From contig CAJWET010000113.1 of NCBI GenBank assembly GCA_913031515.1, positions 1 through 5,446 on the forward strand: a stretch of DNA of 5,446 nt, read 5' to 3'. Made by a program: the position numbers and the translations under genes. This document shows positions 5,347 through 5,446 of this stretch, one piece after another. This DNA comes from an uncultured Acidimicrobiaceae bacterium (GTDB lineage: Bacteria > Actinomycetota > Acidimicrobiia > Acidimicrobiales > UBA8592). The notes under the pieces were generated by a model, which was given only the letters and a program-made list of their open reading frames with translations, was not told where the DNA came from and ran no database searches. Positions within the stretch are counted from its first letter, which is position 1; every line of letters begins with the position of its first letter.

Positions 5347-5446
5347 TTTTTGTTTCGAAGACCGCAGTTTGTGGCGTATCTAGTATACTCGCGAGGTATG
5401 AGTTTGAGTGCATGCCGGTTCGGCGTAGTTGAGTACGAGCGGCGGG
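5311..5446. other. Right-edge segment unrelated to TldD
   Basis: From about base 5311 the sequence no longer encodes TldD in any frame. Bases 5301-5446 contain 81 G or C of 146 (55%), somewhat higher than the flanking gene. A frame ending in EREIIDL stops at 5346. It is followed by about 50 bases without a gene, which include the 8-base palindrome AGTATACT (5382-5389), and then an ATG at 5398. The layout resembles the end of one gene and the start of another from different DNA. I infer a join near 5308-5320, whether by assembly or by recombination. Confidence 0.5.
5398..5446 (+). CDS. Possible start of an unidentified gene, cut by the window edge
   Basis: An ATG at 5398 opens 16 codons (MSLSACRFGVVEYERR) that run off the right edge. 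TATACT (5384-5389) lies eight bases before it, a position that would suit a leaderless transcript, and GAGGT touches the ATG too closely to be a normal ribosome site. The fragment is too short to identify and could be chance. It lies in the segment that seems foreign to tldD. Confidence 0.15.
   Translation, partial: MSLSACRFGVVEYERR

Noticed and set aside
5382..5389. AGTATACT palindrome as an operator site
   Set aside because: Eight bases are too short to support an operator, and it lies in sequence of doubtful origin.
1..5446. CRISPR array, tRNA/rRNA, insertion sequence, toxin-antitoxin or defence genes
   Set aside because: No spaced direct repeats, cloverleaf-like sequence, transposase, integrase or known defence domains were seen on either strand.

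Overview
The window holds five recognisable protein genes and one candidate small gene, from a bacterium of moderate GC (sample 60-base lines count 45-50% GC). The best taxonomic clue is the deoxyxylulose-phosphate synthase. Its motif wording (WDTGHQSYVHK, SGYPSRSESEHDW, DNGRSYAPTI, DRAGITGPDGASHHG) is that of actinobacterial Dxs. An actinobacterium of lower GC than usual, for instance of the Acidimicrobiia type, is my inference and not a proof.

The left two thirds is read on the minus strand as a compact transcription unit, in the order UPF0104/LPG-synthase-like membrane protein (3662-2631), Aur1-like PAP2 membrane phosphatase (2626-1811) and dxs (1749 to the left edge). The first two genes are 4 bases apart and dxs follows after 61 bases. 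The unit therefore joins two polytopic membrane proteins likely to handle lipid or lipid-phosphate substrates with the first enzyme of the MEP isoprenoid pathway. Upstream of it (3663-3877) lie a candidate 47-codon ORF with a textbook Shine-Dalgarno and two candidate terminator hairpins that belong to the next gene.

The right third has a divergent pair separated by 89 bases. On the minus strand is a small hot-dog-fold thioesterase of the FlK type (4255-3878), with the Thr/Glu/His triad at exactly the FlK spacing. On the plus strand is the metalloprotease gene tldD (4345-5346).

Both outermost genes lose similarity to their families abruptly near the window edges. Dxs departs after about codon 562 (bases 1-63) and TldD after about codon 322 (from about base 5311). 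In both places GC rises and no reading frame continues the conserved protein. The simplest explanation is chimeric or foreign sequence at the ends of an assembled contig; a real rearrangement is the alternative.

I see no tRNA, rRNA, CRISPR array, insertion sequence or integrase, and no clearly new multi-gene system. The most interesting items are the small ORF with its strong ribosome site, the two terminal breaks, and the lipid/isoprenoid gene grouping.
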